Assembly (NCBI RefSeq): GCF_004000785.1
Contig: NZ_BILX01000019.1
Coordinates: 1 to 64,000 of the forward strand
DNA: 64,000 nt
Direction of reading: 5' to 3'
DNA from: Paenibacillus ehimensis NBRC 15659
GTDB lineage: Bacteria > Bacillota > Bacilli > Paenibacillales > NBRC-103111
Shown one piece after another: positions 15,350-21,824 of the stretch. Each line of letters opens with the position of its first letter. Within the stretch, counting starts at the first letter, position 1. The notes beneath the pieces were generated by a model. The model searched no databases. It had not been told where the DNA came from and was given only the letters and a program-made list of their open reading frames with translations. The translations under genes were made by a program, and so were the position numbers.

Positions 15350-16825
15350 CTAACGGCTCGTCGACGGATAAGGCGCTGCGGAGAAGGAGGGCACGATGTC
15401 ATCCCACACGTGTTCCAGCGGCTGTCCGTACTGCTGCGCAAGCTCGGCAAGCCACTCTCGGCCTTCCTCCGACGCCGTGAGCACGCTAGTCACCAGATCC
15501 GGATTCAGCATTTCCCGCGGCGAGAGCGACAGCGTATTCACGGCCCAGTACAGTCCGTACAGCTCAAAATCAGGCCCGGCCGTCGCACGCTTCAGATGCA
15601 GATCGAGATATTTCCGGCCGAACGAAATGCCCTTCAGCGGCTCCGCACCTGCATACTCGACCCCCTCCCACTGCAGATCGTTCGCGCAGTTCAGCCACCA
15701 GGCCGGTTCGATCGCAGCCTGAATTTTTCGGAGCGCCCGCTGTTCGAATTGCGGTCCGGGGGCCTCCCGCTGCTCGCGCAGGCAAGCTTCCAGCACCTCC
15801 GTTTCGATCGCGGCCACGGTCATGCCTTGACCGAAGATCGGATCGTAGATGCAGAAAGCGTCTCCCAACACCAGCAGTCCGGACGGCCACCGGTCCATTT
15901 GTTCGTAATGATGACGGTGCAAGGCCGGCACCCGAAATCCGCGCGGGGCTGTGACCGGTTCCAGCCCTTGCAGCAGCTCGGCAATGAGCGGGCTCGGAAG
16001 CTGGGCGACCGCCTGCTCAAACTGCTCTGTATCCGTCGGGGGATAATGACCGCCCGGTCGGTAAAGCGTCACCTCCGCGATTTGGTTCTCGATAATCGAG
16101 AAAACTCCCGTGAACGTACCGTTTGCCGGCTGCCCCCCGATGATCACGGTATCCCACGTCTCGGTTAAATGGGCTTGGCCGGGAGGAATCCGGTACCGCC
16201 GGGTGCTGTAGCCCAGGTTGACCTTCAGCAGGTCCGGCTTCGGCACGCCGTATCCCAGATTTTCAAGCCATGCGGTCAGCTTGGACGACCGCCCGCCGGT
16301 ATCGATGACCAGATCGGCCATCAGAGCCTTTTCCTGCCCGCCCGATCCCCGTTCCCGGACCGCAATCCCCGTGACGGCGGCATGGTCCGGCGTCGTCAAT
16401 AAGCGCAGCGCTTCATGTCTCGGAAGAAACCGGACGCCGGGAAGCTCCCTAACGCGCCTGCGGATAACCCACTCCAGCAAGGCCCGGCTGAACTTGTAAT
16501 CGTCGCGCGGATACTGGACGACCACGCTTCCGTATTGATTCATGTTATGTACGGTCTTGTTCAGCACCGACCGGGCTCCCTGCTCCGCCAAATCCAGTTC
16601 GAAGTCCGGAAACAAGCGGGACATAATCGTTTTGCCCCGTTCGGTGAAGCGATGCGGGTGAAACGATTGAGGCGTGCCAGCACGGTCCTCCGGATGGGCG
16701 GGAAAATCGTCCTTCTCCACGATCACGATCTCCTCGTAATAATCCGAAAGCACCCGCGCCGACAGCAATCCGGCAATGCCTCCTCCAATGACGAGGGCCG
16801 TTCCTTTTTTTTGCATGCTGTTCAT
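15350..16825 (-). CDS. FAD-dependent monooxygenase / halogenase-like oxidoreductase
   Basis: The 491-residue flavoprotein has the N-terminal Rossmann motif ALVIGGGIAGLLSARVL and a second FAD motif SGLLVLGDAFCIYDPIFGQGMTVA near residue 300, the GD motif of group A flavin monooxygenases. It resembles uncharacterised FAD-binding proteins related to squalene/tryptophan-halogenase families, but I do not see the WxWxIP halogenase motif. The substrate is unknown. ATG 16825 follows AAAAGGAG. A strong promoter with two TTGACT-type palindromes upstream implies tight repression, probably by a TetR protein. Confidence 0.78.
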   Translation of the reverse strand: MNSMQKKGTALVIGGGIAGLLSARVLSDYYEEIVIVEKDDFPAHPEDRAGTPQSFHPHRFTERGKTIMSRLFPDFELDLAEQGARSVLNKTVHNMNQYGSVVVQYPRDDYKFSRALLEWVIRRRVRELPGVRFLPRHEALRLLTTPDHAAVTGIAVRERGSGGQEKALMADLVIDTGGRSSKLTAWLENLGYGVPKPDLLKVNLGYSTRRYRIPPGQAHLTETWDTVIIGGQPANGTFTGVFSIIENQIAEVTLYRPGGHYPPTDTEQFEQAVAQLPSPLIAELLQGLEPVTAPRGFRVPALHRHHYEQMDRWPSGLLVLGDAFCIYDPIFGQGMTVAAIETEVLEACLREQREAPGPQFEQRALRKIQAAIEPAWWLNCANDLQWEGVEYAGAEPLKGISFGRKYLDLHLKRATAGPDFELYGLYWAVNTLSLSPREMLNPDLVTSVLTASEEGREWLAELAQQYGQPLEHVWDDIVPSFSAAPYPSTSR

Positions 16826-16851
16826 AGGTATCGCTCCTTTTCTTGTCATAG

Positions 16852-16870
16852 ATTGACTAGGTCAGTCAAT
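16852..16870 (-). promoter_or_regulatory. Operator B of the monooxygenase gene
   Basis: ATTGACT-AGGTC-AGTCAAT is a perfect 7-5-7 palindrome located between the -10 element and the start codon of the FAD monooxygenase gene. It shares the TTGACT half-site with operator A at 16994-17010. Confidence 0.6.
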
Positions 16871-16993
16871 AATCTGACGCAGCTATTCCTGCAGGCTGCA
16901 GCTGAACCGTACTAGAGGCAAAAGGCTCCGGCACGATCCGGTTACCCCAGATCCGTCTGCAAATGGCAGGACATGAAGCCCGGCCCTTTTTTG

Positions 16994-17045
16994 GATTGAC
17001 TGAATCAATCAATTTTAAAATACGCTGCTTTTCCTTTTTTGTCAA
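16994..17045 (-). promoter_or_regulatory. Promoter and operator A of the monooxygenase gene
   Basis: On the minus strand TTGACA (17040-17045), 17 bases, and TATTTT (17017-17022) form a strong promoter. The palindrome GATTGA-N5-TCAATC (16994-17010) lies at the transcription start. Its half-site matches operator B closer to the gene. Confidence 0.68.
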
Positions 17046-17082
17046 CCACAATTTTTTGTCTTGCCAAAATAAAAAATTGTTA

Positions 17083-17115
17083 TTGACATTGCCACTAGTG
17101 TCAATCTCTTAGAAT
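17083..17115 (+). promoter_or_regulatory. MerR-type promoter dyad of the imine-reductase-like genes
   Basis: TTGACA-N10-TGTCAA (17083-17104) is an inverted repeat placed between a -35 (TTGACA itself) and a TAGAAT -10 (17110-17115), an over-long spacing of about 20-21 bases as in MerR-activated promoters. CACTAGTGTCAA within it resembles CATTAGTGTTAA in front of the nearby merR gene. Confidence 0.55.
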
Positions 17116-17147
17116 AAGGCTCGAACCCATTGAAGGAGGTGCTTGCA

Positions 17148-18074
17148 TTGAAACATAGCAGTCCAAGCGAGAAAGAAACCCATGAGCAGGCAGGAGCAGC
17201 CGGCCGCACGCCGGTAACGGTGATCGGTCTGGGGATGATGGGGTCGGCGCTCGCCGATGCGTTCCTGAACGCAGGCCACCGGACGACCGTCTGGAACCGC
17301 TCGGCCGACAAGGCCGACGCTCTCGTCGCCAAGGGAGCCGTCCGTGCGGCTTCCGCAGCCGAAGCGGTGTCGGCGAGCCCGCTCATCGTCGTCTGCGTGC
17401 TGGACTACGAGGCCGTACACGAGATCCTGGGTCCCGCAGGCGGACGATTGGCCGGCCGTACGCTGGTGAATCTGACCAACGGGAAGCCGGAGCAGGCGCG
17501 CAAGGCGGCGAAGTGGGCTAATGAACAAGGAGCAAACTACCTCGACGGCGGGATTATGGCGGTGCCCCAGATGATTGCGGGGCCTGAGGCATTCCTGCTT
17601 TACAGCGGATCGCCGGAAGCTTTCGAAACGTATCGGAGGGAGCTGGACGTTCTCGGCGCCGGCAAATACTTGGGCGAAGATGCCGGGCTGGCCGCACTCT
17701 ACGACCTGGCTCTGCTCACGACAGCGTACGGATTGATCGGCGGTTTTTTCCATGCCGTGGCATTGGTCGGCACGGAAAAGGTCGAAGCGGCGGCGTTCAC
17801 CGCGCTTGTCATTCCGTGGCTGCAGGCCATGATTGCCTCTCTGCCCTCGCAAGCACAAGCGATTGACGCGAACAATCATACGACCGATGTCTCCAGCCTC
17901 AACATCAACAAAGTGGGCTTCGTGAATTTGATCGAAGCCAGCCAAGAGCAGGGCGTCAGCACCGAATTGGTCGCCCCGATTCAAGCGCTGGTCAATCGGG
18001 CGGTCGCAGACGGCTATGGAGCAGACGGCCTTACCAGATTGGTCGAGCTGCTAAAGAAGCCGCAATTGTTGTAA
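17148..18074 (+). CDS. NAD(P)-dependent oxidoreductase, 6PGDH/imine reductase-like (copy 1)
   Basis: The 308-residue protein has an N-terminal NADP-binding Rossmann domain (VTVIGLGMMGSALADAFLNAGH, then NRSADKADALVAKGA) and a C-terminal helical domain (LYDLALLTTAYGLIGGFFHAVAL), the layout of beta-hydroxyacid dehydrogenases and imine reductases. The lack of a clear catalytic Lys of hydroxyacid dehydrogenases favours the imine reductase group. TTG 17148 is selected because AAGGAGG lies eight bases before it. A paralogue follows 25 bases later. A MerR-type promoter lies upstream. Confidence 0.82.
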   Translation: MKHSSPSEKETHEQAGAAGRTPVTVIGLGMMGSALADAFLNAGHRTTVWNRSADKADALVAKGAVRAASAAEAVSASPLIVVCVLDYEAVHEILGPAGGRLAGRTLVNLTNGKPEQARKAAKWANEQGANYLDGGIMAVPQMIAGPEAFLLYSGSPEAFETYRRELDVLGAGKYLGEDAGLAALYDLALLTTAYGLIGGFFHAVALVGTEKVEAAAFTALVIPWLQAMIASLPSQAQAIDANNHTTDVSSLNINKVGFVNLIEASQEQGVSTELVAPIQALVNRAVADGYGADGLTRLVELLKKPQLL

Positions 18075-18099
18075 ACCCAATTACTAGGAGGTTATCCCA

Positions 18100-18996
18100 A
18101 TGAATACGAATGCCGCAAATGAAAACCGCACGCCGGTAACCGTTCTCGGCCTGGGTCCGATGGGTCAGGCGTTAGCCGGCGCGTTCCTGAAGGCAGGCCA
18201 CCCGACGAACGTCTGGAACCGGACGGCCGGAAAAGCGGACGCTCTTGTCGCCCAAGGAGCAGCTCTCGCGGGTACGGTCGTTGACGCCGTCGCCGCCAGC
18301 CCGCTGGTCATTGTCTGCGTATTGGACTACAACGCCGCGAATGCCATTCTCGCCCCGGCAGCGGACGCCTTAAAGGGGCGGACGCTGGTCAACCTCACCG
18401 CCGATTCGCCGGAGCGGGCCCGCGAAATGGCCGCATGGGCCGCCGCCAGAGGAATCGACTATCTCGACGGCGCGATTATGACCCCTACCCCGACCATCGG
18501 GCAGCCTACGGCAGTCCTGCTGTATAGCGGACCGGAAGCGGTGTACGAGGCCAATCAACCGGCATTAGCCAGTCTAGGGGGGACTCCCGCATATCTCGGT
18601 ACGGACCCTGGAAGGGCGGCCGCCTATGATGTAGCTCTGCTCGACATCTACTGGACGGCCATGAGCGGCTATATGCACGCCCTCGCTCTGGCCCGCGCGG
18701 AGCATATCGCAGCCAAGGACCTTGCGGCGTATGCCCGGGGGATTGTCGGCATCATGCCAGACATTATGACCGAGCTCGCACAGCAGGTCGACGACGGACG
18801 TTACCCGGGGGATAAGTCCAACATCCTCTCGGCTGCGGCCAGCATGGAGCATATCATTCATGTCGCTCAAGCCCGCGGGATCGACGCCGGCGTATTGAGC
18901 GCCGCTCATACCGTCGCCAGGCAGGCCATTGACGCCGGTCAAGGCACCGACGGATTCTCGCTCCTCGCCGAGCTGTTCGGCAAGCCGTCTGCGTAA
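18100..18996 (+). CDS. NAD(P)-dependent oxidoreductase, 6PGDH/imine reductase-like (copy 2)
   Basis: This 298-residue paralogue of the preceding gene opens with VTVLGLGPMGQALAGAFLKAGH and NRTAGKADALVAQGAAL, and its C-terminal domain has AAYDVALLDIYWTAMSGYMHALAL. In imine reductases a residue in this YDxALL helix region is the proton donor. The two copies differ throughout, so they are a diverged tandem duplication, possibly acting as a heteromer or on different imines. ATG 18100 follows AGGAGGT. It is cotranscribed with copy 1. Confidence 0.82.
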   Translation: MNTNAANENRTPVTVLGLGPMGQALAGAFLKAGHPTNVWNRTAGKADALVAQGAALAGTVVDAVAASPLVIVCVLDYNAANAILAPAADALKGRTLVNLTADSPERAREMAAWAAARGIDYLDGAIMTPTPTIGQPTAVLLYSGPEAVYEANQPALASLGGTPAYLGTDPGRAAAYDVALLDIYWTAMSGYMHALALARAEHIAAKDLAAYARGIVGIMPDIMTELAQQVDDGRYPGDKSNILSAAASMEHIIHVAQARGIDAGVLSAAHTVARQAIDAGQGTDGFSLLAELFGKPSA

Positions 18997-19018
18997 TCCC
19001 GCGGCAGCCGAAGGTCTC

Positions 19019-19058
19019 ATAAAGAAAACGATCCCGGTCCGTTCACCGGACTGGGATC
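19019..19058 (-). terminator. Terminator between imine-reductase-like copy 2 and merR
   Basis: GATCCCGGTCCG and CGGACTGGGATC (19030-19041 and 19047-19058) form a 12-base stem with one wobble. On the minus strand TTTTCTTT follows, so it ends merR. It may also serve the plus-strand operon. Confidence 0.75.
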
Positions 19059-19066
19059 CATCCTCA

Positions 19067-19468
19067 TCACAATGTGCCTGGCGGTTCAACACCTGCCGTC
19101 GTCGCGGTTCCCCTGGCTTTCATTTGACGGATTTGCTTTTCCAACCGCTGCTGAACCGTGGCCAATGTGCTCATTTGCTTGTTAATCTCATTCAGCTTCT
19201 CCTCATAAACGGCCAGCATTTCATCGCAATATTCGTCCGCTTCATACTCCGGATAATTGTCCTTGCAGTTCAATACTTGCTCTATTTCTTCGGTGGACAG
19301 ACCTAAGCGCAAATAGATTTGGATCGCTTTTACACGCTCGACGGCCGACTCGTCGAACTCCCGGTAATCGTTCTCCAGCCGGTTCGCCGTAAGCAGCTTC
19401 TTCTTCTCATAATGCCTGATCGAACGCGGGCTGGCGCCGGTTGCTCTGGACAGCTGACTGATTTTCAC
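19067..19468 (-). CDS. MerR family regulator
   Basis: The 133-residue regulator has an N-terminal MerR winged helix (MKISQLSRATGASPRSIRHYEKKKLL) and a long coiled dimerisation helix (CDEMLAVYEEKLNEINKQMSTLATVQQRLEKQI). I chose GTG 19468 because AAAGGAGG lies at the right distance. It has no cysteine-rich or large effector domain, so it resembles aldehyde- or amine-responsive small MerR proteins. Its own promoter region and the imine-reductase-like promoter share a CAYTAGTGTYAA motif, which suggests it controls both. Confidence 0.87.
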   Translation of the reverse strand: MKISQLSRATGASPRSIRHYEKKKLLTANRLENDYREFDESAVERVKAIQIYLRLGLSTEEIEQVLNCKDNYPEYEADEYCDEMLAVYEEKLNEINKQMSTLATVQQRLEKQIRQMKARGTATTAGVEPPGTL

Positions 19469-19505
19469 GGTAAATGCCTCCTTTACCAAAGATACTCAAT
19501 TCCTA

Positions 19506-19531
19506 ATTATAAACCATGACATTAGTGTTAA
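19506..19531 (-). promoter_or_regulatory. merR promoter with shared half-site
   Basis: On the minus strand a TATAAT -10 (19506-19511) is preceded by TTAACACTAATG (19520-19531), the complement of CATTAGTGTTAA. The same 12-base block with two changes occurs at 17093-17104. This supports autoregulation. Confidence 0.5.
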
Positions 19532-19744
19532 GGTAAAGATGCAATTTTTCAAGGACCGCTGCTGCGTCGACCGCACGGAACGATTACCGGCCAAGCCCCG
19601 AAAATCGTCACAGCATAAAGCTCGTTTCATCGGCCATCCGCGAATCCTCCGTCTTTCGCTTTTATTTGCCATGTTCGCGATAATTTGTTCCATGCCGTAC
19701 TTTTTGCCCAGCGGCGTTAGCGAAAAAGCGGACCCGCCGCCTCC

Positions 19745-19804
19745 TTGACAAGGAAAAGGAAGCCGTATAGAATTATTTTACATCATGTTAGTGATCACTA
19801 ACAT
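19745..19804 (+). promoter_or_regulatory. Promoter and 20-base operator of a tetR gene
   Basis: TTGACA (19745-19750), 17 bases and TAGAAT (19768-19773) form the promoter. ATGTTAGTGATCACTAACAT (19785-19804) is a perfect 20-base palindrome just downstream, in the position of a repressor site. A related palindrome lies after the gene at 20436-20451. Confidence 0.75.
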
Positions 19805-19822
19805 TCATGGGAGGTGAACAAG

Positions 19823-20416
19823 ATGAGCTCGGGCGGTATTCAGCTTAACAGCAGCGATAAAATTCTTTTGGCCGCCATCGATCTCATGGCCGAGAAAGGG
19901 TACAAAGGCGTATCGACGAAGGAAATCGCCGCAGCGGCAGGCTTAAGCGAGATGACGCTTTTCCGCCATTTCGGGAGCAAGCAGAATGTGCTGGAGGCGG
20001 CCATGGACCGCTTTTACTATGCCGTGGAGATGACGAAGCTTTTTCAAGAGAGCTTGGTATGGAACCTGGAGGCTGATCTGCTTCTGATCGGCAAAACGTA
20101 TCATCAACTCATGAACCGCAACAAAAAGATTTTTCTGATCGCACTCAAAGAAGGCAGCCAATTGCCCGGATTCCAAGAAAAGGCGAACAAGCACCCGTAT
20201 CAGCTGAAGGAGCTGTTAACCGGTTATTTTGACGCCATGCAAAGGAAAGGCCTGATGATTCCGGCCAATCCGGAGGCACAGGCGCTCGCTTTCATGTGGA
20301 TGAACTACGGCGCGTTTGTGAGCAATGAAATCAGCGGCGCTCCGGTAACAACCATGCCGATGAACGAGTTTATCGAAGCAAGCGTCCGGCTGTTCGTCAA
20401 GTCCTTGACCCCCTAG
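19823..20416 (+). CDS. TetR family regulator
   Basis: The 197-residue protein has the TetR DNA-binding domain (AAIDLMAEKGYKGVSTKEIAAAAGLSEMTLFRHFGSKQNV) and a helical ligand domain with AFMWMNYGAFVSNE near the C-terminus. ATG 19823 follows GGGAGGTG. The perfect palindrome in its promoter indicates autorepression, and a second related palindrome between this gene and the next suggests it also controls the MarR-like gene. No enzyme or pump is directly attached, so the inducer is unknown. Confidence 0.88.
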   Translation: MSSGGIQLNSSDKILLAAIDLMAEKGYKGVSTKEIAAAAGLSEMTLFRHFGSKQNVLEAAMDRFYYAVEMTKLFQESLVWNLEADLLLIGKTYHQLMNRNKKIFLIALKEGSQLPGFQEKANKHPYQLKELLTGYFDAMQRKGLMIPANPEAQALAFMWMNYGAFVSNEISGAPVTTMPMNEFIEASVRLFVKSLTP

Positions 20417-20435
20417 TTTTACAGCGCATAAATGT

Positions 20436-20451
20436 TAGTTAGTGCTAACTA
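20436..20451 (+). promoter_or_regulatory. Second TTAGT-type palindrome
   Basis: TAGTTAG-TG-CTAACTA lies between the tetR gene and the MarR-like gene. It shares GTTAGT/ACTAAC elements with the operator at 19785-19804 and probably binds the same TetR protein. Confidence 0.5.
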
Positions 20452-20487
20452 TCATGATGTCCATCTTTCATAAGGAGGCTGCAGAGC

Positions 20488-20949
20488 ATGTCTTCGATAA
20501 AAGTGGAAAGAAAAAAACACTTCTCCCATTATTCCGATAAACCGATCGGCTGGTATTTGAAGCGCGTCGATAAAATGATTACGCAGAACGTTAACGACCT
20601 GTTCCGTGATAAAGAATTAACCCGCACGCACTGGCAGGCGTTAAACAATACGTACCATGAAGGCGTCAAGACGAAAGAAAGTTTGCACGAATTGGTGCAG
20701 GATTTTGTCGACATGAAGCGATTGGACGAGGTCATCGATTCTTTGGTGGAACGGGGCTGGATGGTGCGCAGGGCAAATCCGGAGCAGCACACCACCGAGC
20801 TGGAATTGACGGAGGAAGGCAAGGCGGAGTTCCCTGCGCTTGACGCCGTTCTCTTCAACTTCGATCAACGCGTATTTCAAGGCATCACCGAAGAAGAGTA
20901 CCGTACGACGATTCAAGTATTAAGCCGGATTATTCGTAATTTGGGTTAA
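20488..20949 (+). CDS. MarR-like winged-helix protein
   Basis: The 153-residue protein has a MarR-like layout: N-terminal helices (IGWYLKRVDKMITQNVNDLF), a recognition region (VDMKRLDEVIDSLVERGWMVRR) and a wing (TTELELTEEGKAEFPAL), then dimerisation helices. ATG 20488 follows AAGGAGG. It lies 71 bases after a TetR gene, with an operator-like palindrome between them, so it is probably part of a regulatory cascade. The target genes are not apparent here. Confidence 0.8.
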   Translation: MSSIKVERKKHFSHYSDKPIGWYLKRVDKMITQNVNDLFRDKELTRTHWQALNNTYHEGVKTKESLHELVQDFVDMKRLDEVIDSLVERGWMVRRANPEQHTTELELTEEGKAEFPALDAVLFNFDQRVFQGITEEEYRTTIQVLSRIIRNLG

Positions 20950-20954
20950 ATAAA

Positions 20955-21000
20955 CTCAAAAACCGGGATCATCCGTACAGGATCGGTCCCGGTTTTTGAG
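20955..21000. terminator. Bidirectional terminator
   Basis: CTCAAAAACCGGGA and TCCCGGTTTTTGAG are perfect complements around a short loop. T-runs occur on both strands, so it ends both the MarR-like transcript and the minus-strand SMR transcript. Confidence 0.88.
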
Positions 21001-21029
21001 TTGCGCCGCAGCGCGGTTCGCTGAACGAA

Positions 21030-21344
21030 TCAGCCCGTCAACCGGAGCCCGGCAATGGTCAAGGCAATTCCCACCATACAAATGAGGCGAAGCCCGCTTC
21101 TCGGCTCTTTAAAGAACAGCATGCCGACGGCCGCAGAGCCCAGCGTCCCGATCCCCGTCCAAACGGTGTATGCAACGGATAACGGTATTTCCTGCATGGC
21201 TTGCGTCAGCAAACTGAAGCTGGCAAAAAAACCGCCGTAAAGCATCAGGTTGTTGGTCCAGCTGTTGTTCTCGGCAACCTTCTTGATCCCGATCACGCCG
21301 ACAATTTCGAGCAGACCGGCCAAAATCAAATCGCCCCAGGCCAT
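21030..21344 (-). CDS. SMR family efflux protein, subunit 2 (YvdR/YkkD-like)
   Basis: The 104-residue four-helix membrane protein has the small multidrug resistance family pattern: the membrane Glu in LAGLLEIVGVIGIKK and AYTVWTGIGTLGSAAVGMLFFKE. Its ATG overlaps the stop of the preceding SMR gene (ATGA), so the two form a heterodimeric pump driven by protons. Paired SMR proteins export quaternary compounds or guanidinium-like cations. No guanidine riboswitch is visible upstream. The terminator at 20955-21000 follows. Confidence 0.9.
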   Translation of the reverse strand: MAWGDLILAGLLEIVGVIGIKKVAENNSWTNNLMLYGGFFASFSLLTQAMQEIPLSVAYTVWTGIGTLGSAAVGMLFFKEPRSGLRLICMVGIALTIAGLRLTG

Positions 21345-21745
21345 CAGGCGCCTCCCCCTTTCTTGCCGCCGCCTTCGGATAATTTCAATCCCACAATAAA
21401 TGCAGCCAGCAGTAAAATAAGCGTCAGCTTCAGGGGAGGGAACGGTTCGTTCAGATAAACGGCGCCCACGACGATCGTTCCAATCGCTCCGATGCCGGCA
21501 AACACCGCGTATACGGTGCCGATCGGCAGTACTTTAGACGCCCGAACCAGCAGATCGAAGCTGGCAAAGATGGCAATCAAGGTGTGTATTCCCAGCACTC
21601 CCGTTTTAAAGCTGGTGGCCCAAACGATTTCGAGAAGGCCCCCGATCACGACATAGAGCCATGCCCTGCCTGCAGGCAGCGCTTTTCCCCGCTCCGTCCC
21701 CGTGCCGGCCGGAGCTTGACGATCGTCCTCCCTCGGTTGAGTCAT
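21344..21745 (-). CDS. SMR family efflux protein, subunit 1 (YvdS-like) with N-terminal extension
   Basis: The 133-residue partner has four helices with Glu in VVIGGLLEIVWATSFK and YAVFAGIGAIGTIVVGAVYLNE. It starts at ATG 21745 after AGGAGGGA, which gives a hydrophilic N-terminal extension of about 30 residues (MTQPREDDRQAPAG onward) that most SMR proteins lack; a later internal start cannot be ruled out. It is translationally coupled to subunit 2 and lies 79 bases behind the UvrA2-type gene. Confidence 0.87.
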   Translation of the reverse strand: MTQPREDDRQAPAGTGTERGKALPAGRAWLYVVIGGLLEIVWATSFKTGVLGIHTLIAIFASFDLLVRASKVLPIGTVYAVFAGIGAIGTIVVGAVYLNEPFPPLKLTLILLLAAFIVGLKLSEGGGKKGGGA

Positions 21746-21824
21746 TGTGGTTTTCCCTCCTACCGTTTTTGCCGTTCGCCGATACATCAGACCTGCGGCC
21801 GCCAAGCAGCGGACAGCTTCGCTT

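Noticed and set aside
16866-17051. Minus-strand frame of 61 codons upstream of the monooxygenase
   Set aside because: It spans the promoter and operators of the monooxygenase gene and has no ribosome site.
17109-17984. Minus-strand open frame of 291 codons
   Set aside because: It is antisense to the first imine-reductase-like gene and has no ribosome site or family similarity.
19539-19748. Plus-strand frame of 69 codons with a hydrophobic stretch
   Set aside because: The ribosome site is weak, the frame ends within the tetR promoter region, and the opposite strand has an equally long frame. A small membrane protein cannot be excluded, but the evidence is too thin.
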